Part shown: positions 63,056 to 64,000 of the stretch, piece by piece
Numbering within the stretch: the first letter of the stretch is position 1
How the letters are laid out: every line of letters begins with the position of its first letter
Source of the DNA: Candidatus Pantoea formicae
GTDB taxonomy: Bacteria > Pseudomonadota > Gammaproteobacteria > Enterobacterales > Enterobacteriaceae
DNA: 64,000 nt
Assembly (NCBI RefSeq): GCF_011752625.1
Contig: NZ_VWXD01000009.1
Coordinates: 1-64,000, forward strand
Direction: 5' to 3'
The notes under the pieces: generated by a model
Database searches by the model: none
What the model was told of the DNA's origin: nothing
Seen by the model: only the letters and a program-made list of their open reading frames with translations
Position numbers and translations under genes: made by a program

Positions 63056-64000
63056 TTGCTCTCAACACAACGGGTTAAAACGGACAGGTTTGTATTTTTT
63101 ATTCTGCTCTTTATCACACTGTTCATTGCTGTCGCGTTTCTCTGGGCGCTGTCAGATTCTTGGAAGGAGCGGCTGATAGACACTTCTGTTCAGGCCAGAA
63201 ATCAGGCGCTTTCGATGTCCCGGCAGGCACAGGACACCTTTCTGCAGGTGAATATTGCACTTGATGAAGTTGACCGTCAGACGATGGATATTTTCAGGCG
63301 ACCGCGACTTTATAATGGCTCTCACGGCATCCTGTCCGGGCTTTCCACCCCTCTTCCTCAGATCGCTACCCTCACCGTCTACGATCCTTCTGGTAAAACC
63401 ATAGCGAGCTCCCGCCCCGCTCCTCATTCCGCCATCAGTGATGCTGACCGCTCATTGGTTATCTGGCACCGTGACCATGACGGTTCCGGCATACACATTG
63501 GCAGGGTCATCCGCACCGTCACAGGAGAACTTGTCATTCCGGTTTCCCGTCGTCTGAATGATATCAGGGGAAATTTTGCGGGCGTGGTGCTCGGCACCGT
63601 TAAGGTCGACTTCTTTCGCCAGTTTTACAACTGGTACGAACTGAGTCCTGGTGATCTGCTTGCGCTGATGAACATGGAGGGAGTACTGCTGTACGCCCGG
63701 CCATTTCCCGAATCGGTGATCAACAGCAGCTTATCCGCCAGCCCGATCTTCACGACTTTCCTCAGGCAGTCCCGTATCGGAAGTGCCGTCTGGAACAGCC
63801 GGCTTGATGGGCGGGAGCGACTTTTCGGCTATGCCCGGCTGGAACGATACCCGCTCGTCGTGGCCGTAGGTTATGAAACCAGCGCCCTCCGGATGGCATG
63901 GTGGAAGAATAATGTTAAGGGCGTTGCTGTTAATGTGCTTACCTGGCTCCTGGTTCTGTTATTCGGATTTCTGGTTCTTCGCCAGCTGCGCTCCCGGCGT
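63056..64000 (+). CDS. N-terminal part of a membrane sensor protein (probable diguanylate cyclase), cut by window end
   Basis: An open frame of 315 codons runs to the last base of the window. It starts with TTG at 63056, 7 bases after GGAG; there is no ATG. The product has an N-terminal membrane helix (FVFFILLFITLFIAVAFLWA), a periplasmic double-Cache-like domain (SRQAQDTFLQVNIALDEVDR, then VYDPSGKTIASSRPA and VVLGTVKVDFF), and a second helix (LTWLLVLLFGFLVLRQL). Proteins of this layout normally end in a GGDEF domain, but that part is outside the window. Confidence 0.8.
   Translation, partial: MLSTQRVKTDRFVFFILLFITLFIAVAFLWALSDSWKERLIDTSVQARNQALSMSRQAQDTFLQVNIALDEVDRQTMDIFRRPRLYNGSHGILSGLSTPLPQIATLTVYDPSGKTIASSRPAPHSAISDADRSLVIWHRDHDGSGIHIGRVIRTVTGELVIPVSRRLNDIRGNFAGVVLGTVKVDFFRQFYNWYELSPGDLLALMNMEGVLLYARPFPESVINSSLSASPIFTTFLRQSRIGSAVWNSRLDGRERLFGYARLERYPLVVAVGYETSALRMAWWKNNVKGVAVNVLTWLLVLLFGFLVLRQLRSRR

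Overview
This window is part of a large IncF-type (RepFIIA) plasmid, most likely from an Erwiniaceae/Pantoea-like member of the Enterobacterales. Evidence: a complete copB-copA-tap-repA replication block with a perfect DnaA box downstream (17.2-18.9 kb), F-plasmid leading-region style genes (ArdB, DUF1380, DUF4942) and two plasmid-type tyrosine recombinases (Cre-like and ResD-like). The outer-membrane genes look like enterobacterial BamA, LptE and FepA. The species call is inference from gene content; no rRNA, tRNA or conjugation (tra) gene is present.

Layout. 0-4.5 kb: a BLUF-EAL blue-light protein beside a cluster of very small genes, including a YmgB/AriR homologue and three members of a second small-protein family. 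This resembles the E. coli bluF / ycgZ-ymgA-ariR-ymgC locus. 5.1-7.4 kb: an IS150-group IS3 element that appears to carry a GNAT acetyltransferase between its inverted repeats, with a 3-bp target duplication. 7.4-9.8 kb: decayed genes, including a Sel1-repeat gene with an in-frame stop and a DNA methyltransferase remnant. 9.8-16.5 kb: leading-region-like block with ArdB, DUF1380, a broken DUF4942 gene, a RelE/HigB-type toxin-antitoxin pair, an orphan HigA, and a roughly 470-bp GC-rich structured direct repeat in two copies, each just upstream of a gene (candidate single-strand promoters). 16.5-19.1 kb: Nuc endonuclease and the RepFIIA replicon.

19.8-37.5 kb: stress and metabolism block: tannase/feruloyl esterase 1, a membrane stress-like protein with a 24-aa partner peptide, two CsbD copies, a frameshifted ymgB, an MFS sugar porter, a YghA-like dehydrogenase, a GH15 glucoamylase/trehalase-type enzyme, a VOC protein, a yellow/MRJP-like secreted protein and a PAS-GGDEF diguanylate cyclase. 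38-40.2 kb: an HTH/PIN toxin-antitoxin pair and a Cre-like recombinase with an inverted repeat upstream. 40.2-44.1 kb: AT-rich foreign island with membrane proteins and a DUF2247 immunity-like gene behind a toxin-tail fragment, then a decayed ISNCY element.

45-57.7 kb is the most unusual part: a second tannase, a DUF481 barrel protein, a Gly/Pro-rich lipoprotein, a GT9 heptosyltransferase-like enzyme overlapping an LptE paralogue, a FepA-type TonB receptor with a Fur-box-like site, a half-GT9-like gene with a short leader ORF, a DUF1493 gene, a degenerate GT9 protein and a full-length BamA paralogue. Plasmid copies of both BamA (barrel insertion) and LptE (LPS transport), with LPS-type glycosyltransferases, suggest a mobile envelope-remodelling module. 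59-64 kb: ResD-like resolvase, a small membrane protein, a SinR-like small protein, a CSS-motif EAL phosphodiesterase and a divergent TTG-started sensor protein that runs off the window end. At least three c-di-GMP related proteins, plus this probable fourth, are encoded here.
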